From positions 62,001 to 126,000 of the forward strand of contig CAWDHI010000011.1 in assembly GCA_963802095.1 (NCBI GenBank): a stretch of DNA of 64,000 nt, in the 5' to 3' direction. The notes beneath the pieces were generated by a model. That model did no database searches and was not told where the DNA came from. It worked only from the letters and a program-made list of their open reading frames with translations. The stretch is from CAVVEQ01 sp963802095 (GTDB taxonomy: Bacteria > Chloroflexota > Anaerolineae > Anaerolineales > Anaerolineaceae). Position 1 is the stretch's first letter; the number at the start of each line of letters is the position of its first letter. Shown here in pieces: positions 1 through 7,912 of this stretch. The position numbers were made by a program, and so were the translations under genes.

Positions 1-315
1 TTTCACCCGCGCCTTACGGGCTGCTGCGATGACGTTCTTCGTGCCATCCACGTTCACCCGGCGCATCTTCTCGTATTCGCCAGGCATGATCGAGATCATC
101 CCTGCCAGATGATAGACGGTACGAATACCCTTCATGGCTTTTGATAAACTTTTCGGATCGAGGACATTGCCTTCCACGATCTCGATATCCAGCCCGCTGA
201 GCGGGGAAAGATCCTCGCCCGGAAGAACAAAGGCGCGCACTTTTTTTCCACGAATCAAGAGTTCACGGATGACGACATTGCCGATGTGTCCCGTGGCACC
301 GGTGACAAGATTCAT
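1..315 (-). CDS. NAD(P)-binding epimerase/dehydratase family protein (partial)
   Basis: The C-terminus lies beyond the left edge, so only the first 105 codons are visible. The N-terminus reads MNLVTGATGHIGN, the glycine-rich GxTGxxG nucleotide-binding loop of extended short-chain dehydrogenases. It is followed by an acidic end of beta-2 and by VYHLAGM, the usual beta-4 segment. The family oxidises or epimerises sugar-nucleotide, flavonoid or steroid-like substrates with NAD(P); the substrate cannot be told from this piece. The ATG overlaps the TGA of the upstream TetR gene by 4 bases (312-315), so the two are probably translationally coupled and under the TetR operator. Catalytic YxxxK lies outside the window. 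Confidence 0.85.
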   Translation of the reverse strand, partial: MNLVTGATGHIGNVVIRELLIRGKKVRAFVLPGEDLSPLSGLDIEIVEGNVLDPKSLSKAMKGIRTVYHLAGMISIMPGEYEKMRRVNVDGTKNVIAAARKARVK

Positions 316-908
316 GATTCCTCCCTTTTCAATCCATTAATGATCATCTCCATGCTCCGGATGGCGGTATCGCCCCAATCAGTCGAATCCGGGTCCATCA
401 ATCCCTGCGCCAGCGTACCCACGGCCAGCCCGACGATCATCCGGGCGGCTGCATCCGGATCCACCAGGCGCAGGCTGCCCTCATCGATTCCCCGCTGGAT
501 ATACCCGGAAAATAGACGGGTGTAGCGGCGGTAGGGATCAACGGTGGCTTTCCAGACCTCGGGGTCATGCAGTGACTGGCTCCAGAACTCGATAAACATG
601 GCCAGGTGGCCACCCGCTGCGGTAAAAATTCCCTGGGTGATGGAAGCCATTTCGATCAATCCGGTGGGGATATCCTTGGATTCGGCAAGCTTCTGTTCAA
701 GCTGCAAGTCGAGAGCGCCAAGCCATTCTTCGAGGATGGCGAGAAAAACCGCTTGCTTGCTGGGAAAGTGGTGGTAGAAAGCACCCTTGCTTACCCCTGC
801 TGCGGCGCAAATCTCGGCCACGCCGGTTGCATCGTATCCCTGGCTGGCAAAAAGGGATACGGAGGCTTCCAGGATGCTCGCACGGGTTTCCAATGATCTT
901 TCCTGCAT
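312..908 (-). CDS. TetR/AcrR family transcriptional regulator
   Basis: About 198 residues. The N-terminal helix-turn-helix is typical of TetR proteins: ILEASVSLFASQGYDATGV, then AAGVSKGAFYHHFPSKQ, the recognition helix with the diagnostic Y-H-F. The remaining residues form the variable ligand-binding all-helical domain. I chose the ATG at 908; the frame is open to a TTG at 923, but that lies against the operator. It is the first gene of an operon with the NAD-dependent epimerase. A near-palindromic operator and a consensus promoter lie directly upstream, so it very likely represses itself and the epimerase until a ligand binds. The ligand is unknown. Confidence 0.9.
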   Translation of the reverse strand: MQERSLETRASILEASVSLFASQGYDATGVAEICAAAGVSKGAFYHHFPSKQAVFLAILEEWLGALDLQLEQKLAESKDIPTGLIEMASITQGIFTAAGGHLAMFIEFWSQSLHDPEVWKATVDPYRRYTRLFSGYIQRGIDEGSLRLVDPDAAARMIVGLAVGTLAQGLMDPDSTDWGDTAIRSMEMIINGLKREES

Positions 909-924
909 AATGCTCACTTTCAAA

Positions 925-970
925 ACCGACCGGTTGGTATCATTTTATATGCCGGTCGAAACAAAGTCAA
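925..970 (-). promoter_or_regulatory. Promoter and TetR-type operator for the tetR-epimerase operon
   Basis: On the minus strand a -35 box TTGACT (965-970) and a -10 box TAAAAT (942-947) are separated by exactly 17 bases. A near-perfect palindrome ACCGACCGGTTGGT (925-938) lies just downstream of the -10, and a second CCGGTCG half (952-958) lies between the boxes, forming an inverted pair with CGACCGG. ACCGACCGGTCGGT-like palindromes are classic TetR/AcrR sites, so autorepression is a well-supported inference. Confidence 0.75.
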
Positions 971-1004
971 TAATATTTGCTTAACAGTTTTGTTAGATTA
1001 AGTT

Positions 1005-1028
1005 AAGAAAAACGCCCCTCTCGGGGCG
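1005..1028 (-). terminator. Rho-independent terminator after the HD-GYP gene
   Basis: A perfect self-complementary run CGCCCCTCTCGGGGCG (1013-1028) is followed on the minus strand by a T-rich tract. It lies directly downstream of the HD-GYP stop codon at 1036. Confidence 0.8.
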
Positions 1029-1035
1029 GGGAATC

Positions 1036-1698
1036 TCAGGGATGCGGTGGCGGCGTGCCCAGCGATCCTGTCTTGCGCCGCACCTTTTTATCCTCCCCAA
1101 CCATGACCATGAAGGCGGCCACCACGGCCGGGTCGAAAGAAAGCCCGGATTGGCTCATGATGTACTCGATGGCCTTATCCTCGTTCCAGGCCAGGCGGTA
1201 GGGGCGGTCGGAGGTGAGGATCTCAAAAGTATCGATCACCGCAAAGATCCTAGCTTCGAAGGGGATCTGGTCCTCGGTTAATCCGCGCGGGTAACCGGTG
1301 CCATCCCATTTTTCATGGTGACAGTAGGGAATATCGATGGCCGGGCGAAGGTAAACGATAGGCCACAGGAACTGGTACGCGATATTGGGGTGCTCGTGCA
1401 TTTCTCCCCATTCCTCGGTGGTCAGACTACCGGTCTTTTTGAGGATATTATCCGGGATGCCGATCTTGCCAAAATCGTGCAACCAGCAGCCCCGGCGGAT
1501 GTGGACGATACGATCCTGGGGGACACCCATGCGCAGTGACAGCCGGATGGTGTTTTCAGCAACCCGGGAGGAATGACCTGGGGCAATGTTCTCGCGCAGG
1601 TCCAGCGCCCTGGAGAGGCTTTCAATGGTGGCGTCGAATGCCAGCATCAATTCGCCGTAAGGGAGGGAGTGGGGGGTGGTGATATCTTCAGCGGGCAT
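1036..1698 (-). CDS. HD-GYP domain cyclic-di-GMP phosphodiesterase
   Basis: 220 residues, essentially one HD-GYP domain without a sensory module. The metal-binding signature HDFGKIGIPD, the following HHEKWDGTGYP (GYP motif) and the late segment AVIDTFEILTSDRPYR are all present. These domains hydrolyse c-di-GMP with a bi- or trinuclear iron/manganese site. The gene follows a GGDEF diguanylate cyclase gene on the same strand after 86 bases, so a make-and-break pair for c-di-GMP is encoded together. With no REC or membrane domain, the protein is probably cytoplasmic and gets its input from a partner. A strong terminator closes the unit. Confidence 0.92.
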   Translation of the reverse strand: MPAEDITTPHSLPYGELMLAFDATIESLSRALDLRENIAPGHSSRVAENTIRLSLRMGVPQDRIVHIRRGCWLHDFGKIGIPDNILKKTGSLTTEEWGEMHEHPNIAYQFLWPIVYLRPAIDIPYCHHEKWDGTGYPRGLTEDQIPFEARIFAVIDTFEILTSDRPYRLAWNEDKAIEYIMSQSGLSFDPAVVAAFMVMVGEDKKVRRKTGSLGTPPPHP

Positions 1699-1784
1699 TT
1701 CTCACGCTTTCTTCTGGTGGAAGATCCTTCACATCTGGATCGGAACCATGGACATTGATTTCTCGAACGGGAATTCAGGACTCA

Positions 1785-2639
1785 TCAGAGCACTTCCTGG
1801 CGGATATTGTTCTTTCCCGTTTTCTTTACTTCGTACATGACCGTATCGGCTTCCTGGATCAATTCCTCCACCGATTTCGGATACCCATGCGCATAACTGA
1901 CCACCCCGAAGGAAAAGGTGGTGGGGTAATTTTCGTCCACCATTTTGGCGTTCAGTCGTTCGAAGATCCGGTTGGCAGCCCGGCTGGCGGCTTTTTCCCC
2001 GCTCTCCGGGAGCAGAACACAAAACTCATCGCCGCCCACCCTGGATACCAGGTCGGAGGTGCGCAAAGAACGCGAGATGGTTCGCCCCACCAGGCGCAGG
2101 AGCGCATCACCGGCTTTGTGACCATAGCTGTCATTCACGGTTTTAAGCCCATCCAAATCGAGGTAAATAATCGATAAAGGATGGCTGTAACGGGCAGCGC
2201 GGATGATCTCGATGCTTGCGATCTCAAAAAACGCGCGTCGGTTGGCCGTTCCGGTTAGGAAATCCGTGCGTGCAAAGTTGCGTTCCATCTGCAGGTTCTG
2301 GTGGAAACGATCCAGCAAAAACACACCTGCCAGGATAAAAAAAAGGCGTGAGACCGAGTTCCAGATTGGGATCCAGAAAGATGGATACACTTCGCCGGAT
2401 AAATAACTGGCTAATTGCCAGACAACCACAGAAAAAAACGCAGCAATCGCGCCCATCACTCCGCCGCCCACCCAGGTGATCAGTAACACCGGAAGTAAAT
2501 ATAAAAACGAAAGGGAGAGTTGATTCCCGGTGTTGAAATCCAGGATCCCCAGGAAGAAAAGAAATATATAACTGGTGACGATCACCAGGATCTGCTGGTT
2601 GATGTAGTAATTCCAAGCTTTTAGAAGGGATTGGCGCAA
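1785..2639 (-). CDS. Membrane-anchored GGDEF diguanylate cyclase
   Basis: 284 residues. The first ~120 residues hold about four hydrophobic segments of a small integral-membrane sensor of unassigned type. The C-terminal GGDEF domain has RVGGDEF (intact active site) and, five residues before it, RTSD, the RxxD allosteric inhibitory site, so product inhibition by c-di-GMP is expected. The chosen start is TTG at 2639 because AAAGGAG lies at proper distance upstream and no better ATG precedes the first membrane helix. Its downstream neighbour is the HD-GYP phosphodiesterase. Confidence 0.92.
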   Translation of the reverse strand: MRQSLLKAWNYYINQQILVIVTSYIFLFFLGILDFNTGNQLSLSFLYLLPVLLITWVGGGVMGAIAAFFSVVVWQLASYLSGEVYPSFWIPIWNSVSRLFFILAGVFLLDRFHQNLQMERNFARTDFLTGTANRRAFFEIASIEIIRAARYSHPLSIIYLDLDGLKTVNDSYGHKAGDALLRLVGRTISRSLRTSDLVSRVGGDEFCVLLPESGEKAASRAANRIFERLNAKMVDENYPTTFSFGVVSYAHGYPKSVEELIQEADTVMYEVKKTGKNNIRQEVL

Positions 2640-2710
2640 CGACGCGTTCTCCTTTCGAGTGATAATGTGTCCGTTATCCCCACCATCATTTTATATGATA
2701 TTTTCCGCCC

Positions 2711-3574
2711 TCAGTTCCCGTTTTTCTTGATAAACGTCCCTTCCCGGTATTCCTTAAACGCAAGCTCCAGCTCATCGTCGGTGTTCATCACGATCGGTCC
2801 GTGCCAGGCGATCGGTTCATGCAGAGGTTTTCCGGAGATGAGCAGCAGCCGCAGCCCGGAATCCGCTGCCCGGAATGTCACTTCATCGCCATCCCCGAAT
2901 AATACCAGAGTGCCATTCTCCAGGGGTTCACCAGGAGAAGCGGGAATAGCCCCACACCCTTCGTAGATATAGGTGAATGCGGTGTGATCATTGTGCACCG
3001 GGAAGGTGTGCTCACCCCCGCCGGGGATGGAAATATCCAGGTAGGCGGGGTCGATGACGATATCACGCACCGGGCCGCGAACGCCCCCAGCCTCTCCGCT
3101 GATGACGCGGACTTTTACCCCACCCTCCAAGGTCACTTCAGGCATCTCCGCGGACTTCACCTCGCGGTAACGCGGGTCCATCATTTTTTGGGAAGCAGGC
3201 AGGTTGGCCCAGAGCTGGAAGCCGTACATCCGCCCCAGGGTATCTCCCTGCGGCATCTCCTGGTGGATGATGCCGCTGCCGGCGGTCATCCACTGCACAT
3301 CGCCTGTGCAAATCACGCCGGAGTTGCCCAGGCTGTCGCCATGTTCCACTTCTCCCGCCAGCACATAGGTGATCGTTTCGATACCGCGGTGGGGATGCCA
3401 GGGAAACCCATTGGAGTAATCAGAAGGGTCATCCCCGCGGAAATCATCCAGCAGCAGGAATGGATCGAAGAGGTGCGGGTCGCCAAAACCGAAAGCGCGT
3501 TTCAGGCGCACCCCTGCGCCCTCCAGGGTGGGGCGGCTGGAAGAGAGGCGTTTGATTTTTCGAGGATCGCTCAT
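2711..3574 (-). CDS. Pirin family protein (bicupin)
   Basis: About 287 residues starting at the ATG at 3574, which is preceded by GGGAG; the frame is open a little further upstream. The N-terminal cupin has the pirin signature FPWHPHRGIETITY with the later EVEHGDS and SGIIHQEMP, providing the His/His/His/Glu metal site. The C-terminal cupin is present (residues ~170-280). Characterised pirins are iron proteins acting as quercetin 2,3-dioxygenases or redox-sensing regulators; which applies here is unknown. It stands alone, convergent with nothing, between the diguanylate cyclase and a lipoprotein gene. Confidence 0.92.
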   Translation of the reverse strand: MSDPRKIKRLSSSRPTLEGAGVRLKRAFGFGDPHLFDPFLLLDDFRGDDPSDYSNGFPWHPHRGIETITYVLAGEVEHGDSLGNSGVICTGDVQWMTAGSGIIHQEMPQGDTLGRMYGFQLWANLPASQKMMDPRYREVKSAEMPEVTLEGGVKVRVISGEAGGVRGPVRDIVIDPAYLDISIPGGGEHTFPVHNDHTAFTYIYEGCGAIPASPGEPLENGTLVLFGDGDEVTFRAADSGLRLLLISGKPLHEPIAWHGPIVMNTDDELELAFKEYREGTFIKKNGN

Positions 3575-3662
3575 TGTTACTCCCTTCAGGTTCGCGATAA
3601 GACGCACCCGGGCATAACCGCCCGGGTGCTTTCACATATTCTTGAAGATCCAACCAATTCGG

Positions 3663-4289
3663 TCATTCCGCAACATAAAAGGGGTAATTTACCCTGTTGA
3701 ATCGCTCGCCATTTTCATTGAATAAACCCCAATATGTGATGAGCAGATCGCCCGGGCTTTCCGGGGGGAATACCCACATGCCTAGGAAAACGGTCTCTCC
3801 CGGTTTGACCTCGTGGGGGAGAAACACGGTTGTCTCGCCCCAGGCCTTGTACCCATCAAAATAGCGGAAGGAATAATCCTTCGTCCAGGTTGTGGTGCCA
3901 ATATTCTGGAAGGTGTAATAGACCGGCATGCCGGTACCGGGTTTGATCACCGCAAAATCCCGCGGGGATTGATCGGCCAGGTAGGCATGATCTCCTTCCA
4001 GTGCCTTGCCGCCGCTGGTAGTTGCAGGTTTTTTGGTGGGCGCCAGCGTGGGGACCAATAAAGTGGGGGTGGGCACCAGGGTGACCGACTCGGTGGCAGT
4101 GGGCAGAGCCGTGGCGGTGGGGGGAATAACCGTTGGGGCTGCCGGTTCCATGGTCGGCTGGGAAGCCTGGTAGGTGGCAACTGCTGCGGTCTGCACCACG
4201 GCCAGGTCCACGGTCGGCTGGGCTGGTATGTATGGCGCGCAACCCGCCAGGATGATCACGAACAGAATGGGTAACAAAATTTTTTTCAT
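3663..4289 (-). CDS. Lipoprotein with NBR1-type Ig-like domain
   Basis: 208 residues. The signal peptide MKKILLPILFVIILAGC ends in a lipobox (LAGC), so the mature protein is lipid-anchored outside the membrane. Residues ~25-90 are a low-complexity Thr/Pro/Ala/Val linker, a common spacer in Anaerolineae surface proteins. Residues ~105-208 match the Ig-like fold first named from NBR1: a Pro-rich start, FQNIGTTTWT and the late LPHEVKPGETV, with aromatic residues at expected strands. In bacteria this domain is widespread on surface proteins and probably binds peptides or polysaccharide; no enzyme activity is suggested. Confidence 0.85.
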   Translation of the reverse strand: MKKILLPILFVIILAGCAPYIPAQPTVDLAVVQTAAVATYQASQPTMEPAAPTVIPPTATALPTATESVTLVPTPTLLVPTLAPTKKPATTSGGKALEGDHAYLADQSPRDFAVIKPGTGMPVYYTFQNIGTTTWTKDYSFRYFDGYKAWGETTVFLPHEVKPGETVFLGMWVFPPESPGDLLITYWGLFNENGERFNRVNYPFYVAE

Positions 4290-4393
4290 AAAAACACCTC
4301 CTTGAATGCGGGCGGGAATATCCCTCCCGGACAGGGTTTGCCCTGATTATGACCCGATTAACTGGAATGCGCAATATGCGGTTTTTAAGCGTT

Positions 4394-5251
4394 TTATGAG
4401 GAAAAACGACCGCGGATGAATGCGCCGATGGTGTTGATGGACTGACCGGCTTCGGGAAAAAACGGGGCGAAAGCCTGGAAAACATGCCAGAGCCCATCCC
4501 ACAACCTGAGTTCAACCGGGGTGCCATCCGCGCGGAGTTTGGCTTCCAGGTCCACTGCATCCTGGAGGAGGAAATCCTCCTCACCGGCATGGATGAGCAC
4601 GGGGGGCAGGGCACGCAGGTCGCCAAATAACGGGGAAACAAGCGGGTTTCGGAGGTCGCCTTCCGGCAGGTAGAGTCTAGCAAAATCTCCGGCTTGCGAA
4701 AGATTCACCCACGGGGAGAGTAGAAAAATGGAGGAAGGCATCGGCCTGCCAGCTTCTTTTAATTTGAAGGCCAGAGCAAGGGCAAGCCCGCCGCCGGCGG
4801 AATCACCACCTACGCTGATATCCACCTCCCGGTATCCCTGGGCCAGCAGCCAGTCCCAGCAAGCCAGTGTATCATTCAGCGCAGCGGGAAAGGGGTTCTC
4901 TGGCGCCAGGCGGTAATCGGGAACCAGGGTATAGGCTTTTGCAACCTTGGCGATCCGCCCTGCCAGGTTGCGGTGCGTTGCCGGGGAGCAGATGGTGTAA
5001 CCGCCGCCGTGCAGGTATAGGATGGCATGCTCACGATCCACATTTTTAGGGGTGATGAACTCCGAGCGGACGCCTTTGGCGATAACGGGTTGAACATCCA
5101 CCCAGTTGGTGAGGAACCAGGTCCAGTAAACGATACGACCCAGCCTTTCGCGGGATTCCTGCACAGGTCGTCCATTGGAAAGGCGGGGCAGGAAGAGGCG
5201 CATGACGCGCTGGAAGAGTCGGCTGCGAAGGCTGGGCATAGGAGAACTCAT
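4394..5251 (-). CDS. Alpha/beta hydrolase, HSL-type esterase
   Basis: 285 residues of the hormone-sensitive lipase (bacterial family IV) type. The oxyanion-hole motif YLHGGGYT, the nucleophile elbow GGDSAGGGLA, a late Asp in HAGEEDFLL and His in GLWHVF complete the catalytic triad. Members hydrolyse short acyl esters. There is no signal peptide, so it is likely cytoplasmic. The start at 5251 has no clear ribosome site; ATG at 5239 is an alternative. It is monocistronic and divergent from the lipoprotein unit at 5440. Confidence 0.9.
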   Translation of the reverse strand: MSSPMPSLRSRLFQRVMRLFLPRLSNGRPVQESRERLGRIVYWTWFLTNWVDVQPVIAKGVRSEFITPKNVDREHAILYLHGGGYTICSPATHRNLAGRIAKVAKAYTLVPDYRLAPENPFPAALNDTLACWDWLLAQGYREVDISVGGDSAGGGLALALAFKLKEAGRPMPSSIFLLSPWVNLSQAGDFARLYLPEGDLRNPLVSPLFGDLRALPPVLIHAGEEDFLLQDAVDLEAKLRADGTPVELRLWDGLWHVFQAFAPFFPEAGQSINTIGAFIRGRFSS

Positions 5252-5338
5252 TGCGAGGGATTAGATTAAGGATTTGATGATTATAAGGGAAATACCTGTT
5301 TGCCGAATTGTTCATTACCGATTTTGCAAATTCATCCC

Positions 5339-5366
5339 TTGATTTCCAAAAAATCCCCATTATAAT
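5339..5366 (+). promoter_or_regulatory. Promoter for the 5.4 kb lipoprotein unit
   Basis: TTGATT (5339-5344) and TATAAT (5361-5366) are spaced by 16 bases in an AT-rich intergenic region, about 70 bases before the lipoprotein start at 5440. Confidence 0.6.
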
Positions 5367-5439
5367 AATTTTTATATGATAATATTGGTCGTATTAGTGT
5401 GGAATCAATTGTTCGTTTAAGTTGAAATTAAGAGGAAAA

Positions 5440-6109
5440 ATGAAATTAAACCGTCTCTATTTATTATTGGTTGTTATCGCGCTTTTTATGACTACGCTGG
5501 CTTGCAGTCTCACATCCAGCAATACACCTTCGAACACTGATATTATCCCAAAACCTGAACCAACCACCTCCGAGCCATCGCTCAATGAAACCGCTCCAAC
5601 AGAAGCAGCCGTGGATGAAGGTTCACTCTCTCAGGAAGACCTGACAAATATTGACCCCGCCGACTTGCTCGCTTCCCTTCCAGAGCTGAGCAGTATTATC
5701 CCTGCCAAAGATTTCAACGGAGATGGAAAAATTGATATATGCGAAACGGTCCCGACGGAAGCCTGGGAGATGGTTGTGGCCCGGCCGATGGCGGGAAACC
5801 CAACCCCCTTTGACGACCCATCGCTTGGTAATGGATGCGCCTATGATTTCGGAAAAGATGAATTACGCAACATATTTTTCCTATGTTACCTTTGCCAGTG
5901 AAAAGCAATTCAACGATGCCCTTGCTACCGCGGACCGGGCCGAACCGGTAACAACGATTGGCGACTCGGCCTTTCTGAACTACGGCGCAGATGCCCGCCA
6001 GTTGTGGGTGCGTAAAGGCGATAAGGCTGTGATGGTGGCAATCGGAGATACGGAAAACGTGGAAGGGATGCTTCTGCTTGCGCCATATCTGCTCAAAGCG
6101 TTGCCATAA
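5440..6109 (+). pseudogene. Lipoprotein gene with an apparent +1 frameshift
   Basis: Translation starts at ATG 5440, with AGAGGA in front. MKLNRLYLLLVVIALF followed by TTLAC is a lipoprotein signal. A Thr/Pro/Glu linker follows, then a small domain. The first frame stops at 5901, yet around GGAAAAGATG (about 5855-5865) the reading sense moves to the next frame, which continues with NYATYFSYVTFASEKQFND to a stop at 6109. Joining them gives about 222 residues, a sensible secreted domain of the type that ends in a two-layer sheet (YFSYVTFASE, AVMVAIGD). One extra base next to a run of four A explains it. Mutation, sequencing error or programmed shift cannot be separated here. The product is unrecognised. 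Confidence 0.65.
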
Positions 6110-6137
6110 ATTATTTAGAATCGATACAGGAGATATT

Positions 6138-7343
6138 ATGAAAACGACCCGATTTTTACCCGTTTTAATGATTCTAGCCTTCAGTACCATAGCCTGCGGA
6201 CTATTTGCCCCAAAAGGATCCAGCTCAGAAGCAACCGGGGAGCCAATCAATGTGGTTGTTACCCTGGATGAGAATGATACAACCAGCGCAACGATAACAC
6301 CCGAGGGCGGAACGCTGACTTTGAATGCGACGGATGGTTCAATTTATACCCTTGAAATTCCAGCTGGTGCGTTGAAGGTTGAAACCCCCATTTCCATGAC
6401 CGCAGTGAAGAGTATGGAAGGCGCACCCCTGGATAGTGGACCTGTGTTCGCGGTGCAGCTCGAACCATCCGGATTATTTTTCAATGAAATTTTGACGCTG
6501 ACGATAACCCCGGGGCAAGAGATCCCCATCGAAAATCAGATCGTTTTCGGTTATGAAGGCACCGGGCAGGATTATCATTTGGCAGTTGTGGATCCGAAAA
6601 GCCGCGAAATTAAAGTCAAGCTGATGGGCTTCAGCGGCGTAGGCGTTGGTTCCGGTGGGGATAAGGAATGGGCGGCAACTTTAAAAGCTCAGGCATCTGA
6701 GACATCCACTCAGCTTACGCATAAATTGGGGGAGCTTTTACAGGCAGAACGGATAGCTCAATTATTGGGTCAGGAAGGGAATGCCGAACTAGGGGAAATT
6801 ATTAAATCCTCCATGGATAAATATGTCGATCAAGTTCTTCAAAAAGAAATAGCTGCCTCCGAACTGGATTGTAAATATGCCCGGGAAACAATACAACACA
6901 TCCTTGGGGCTGAAAGGCAGAACCAATTACTTGGGCTTTTCGTAGACGATCGTGGCGAGAATGTTCCCATTATGAATGATATTTCAGGGAAAATTGAACG
7001 GCTCGCGGAAATTGCTGCGGGATGTCGAGGATATTCGATTACCGGAGGTGCTGACGAATTTTCCGGGACTGGTACAACTTGTGATATCACGCAGCCATTT
7101 ACGGTCTCGGGGAGTGGGGTGACAATGTCTTTCACACCATCATCATATCAGGGTGGTAGTTATTCCTATTCGGGTTCCATGTCGGGCATCGCGGTATCTG
7201 GAAGCGGAAATTACACGGTCAACTATCAAGATGGTATTGCCGTTTCGATCAAAGCTGGGGGAGATGGTACTGCAGGTGGAGCAGAAGGTTCCGGGGATGA
7301 ATTTTATACGCTCGTCCCGCTCCCCGAGAAAGCCTGTCAATAA
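6138..7343 (+). CDS. Lipoprotein with ZU5-like domain
   Basis: 401 residues from ATG 6138, preceded by AGGAG. The signal MKTTRFLPVLMILAFSTIAC ends in a lipobox. Residues ~40-150 read like a ZU5-type beta domain: TPEGGTLTLNATDGS, then LEIPAGAL and TPISMTAV. The middle (~190-300) is helical and charged. The last 100 residues are Gly/Ser-rich, with a short C-rich end. It follows the frameshifted lipoprotein after 28 bases and a hairpin terminator follows it, so the two likely form one transcript. Surface attachment is clear; function is not. Confidence 0.75.
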   Translation: MKTTRFLPVLMILAFSTIACGLFAPKGSSSEATGEPINVVVTLDENDTTSATITPEGGTLTLNATDGSIYTLEIPAGALKVETPISMTAVKSMEGAPLDSGPVFAVQLEPSGLFFNEILTLTITPGQEIPIENQIVFGYEGTGQDYHLAVVDPKSREIKVKLMGFSGVGVGSGGDKEWAATLKAQASETSTQLTHKLGELLQAERIAQLLGQEGNAELGEIIKSSMDKYVDQVLQKEIAASELDCKYARETIQHILGAERQNQLLGLFVDDRGENVPIMNDISGKIERLAEIAAGCRGYSITGGADEFSGTGTTCDITQPFTVSGSGVTMSFTPSSYQGGSYSYSGSMSGIAVSGSGNYTVNYQDGIAVSIKAGGDGTAGGAEGSGDEFYTLVPLPEKACQ

Positions 7344-7376
7344 GCGATAATCACCAGGGAGTGTAAATTTGTAGCT

Positions 7377-7427
7377 AGAGAGAAGGAGACGAATGCAGCA
7401 ATTACTTTCATCTCCTTTTCTCTTTTA
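7377..7427 (+). terminator. Terminator after the ZU5-like lipoprotein gene
   Basis: AGAGAGAAGGAGA (7377-7389) pairs with TCTCCTTTTCTCT (7411-7423, one bulge). The T-rich end follows, 35 bases after the stop codon. Confidence 0.6.
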
Positions 7428-7580
7428 ATCCAAGATCTATCGCGTTCATGATAAGTTTAAGGGTAATTAGAATGGTTTATATCGATTGTCCCCAATTCAT
7501 GATTTCAACAAAGTGCCTGATTTCCCCCGGACGAATTTCGCGCTCCAGTCTTTCCCGCGATCCTTAGGGATTACGCAGCA

Positions 7581-7609
7581 TTTACGGTTTTTCGTAATAA
7601 TGGTATATT
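7581..7609 (+). promoter_or_regulatory. Candidate promoter of the RNHCP leader
   Basis: TTTACG (7581-7586) and TATATT (7604-7609) are separated by 17 bases. It would start RNA near 7616, giving a leader of about 300 bases before the RNHCP start. Confidence 0.45.
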
Positions 7610-7615
7610 CAGCGC

Positions 7616-7776
7616 GTTCTAATTTGAGAAAGGATTGTCTTCTGTTTACCAAGGATTCGGTGCTTGTTCAAGTTCAAAATACAACCGCATGGGCAGCCCT
7701 GCAGGTTCAGGTTTGATTTAACACACTGCTTGAATCCTTTCACCACGGGTGCGCTTATGCCCCGTGGTTTTGTTTT
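7616..7776 (+). ncRNA. Structured leader RNA ending in a terminator hairpin
   Basis: The segment GAATCCTTTC (7732-7741) can pair with either of two upstream arms, GAAAGGATT (7628-7636) or AAGGATTC (7651-7658), so two folds exclude each other. Next comes a clean terminator: CCACGGG (7743-7749) with CCCGTGG (7761-7767) and TTTTGTTTT. This could be a small RNA of about 160 bases or the 5' part of an attenuated leader. No known riboswitch class was recognised, and no convincing ORF lies here on either strand. Confidence 0.4.
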
Positions 7777-7861
7777 AAGGATGGCTGAATCCATCCGCGC
7801 TTGATCCTCGCAGGGCACCTCCCCGCGATAAGACGATCCTAAGCGATAAGAACAACTTTTT

Positions 7862-7897
7862 ACCGGCCACGGGAATTTTTCCGCGTCGGTTTTTTTG
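7862..7897 (+). terminator. Terminator-like hairpin directly before the RNHCP gene
   Basis: ACCGGC pairs with GTCGGT (one G-T pair) and CGGGAA with TTCCG around a small loop. A run of seven T follows at once. It ends only 16 bases before the start codon at 7913, so it must act on transcription entering that gene (attenuation). Confidence 0.5.
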
Positions 7898-7912
7898 TTT
7901 TGTGAGGCTGAA

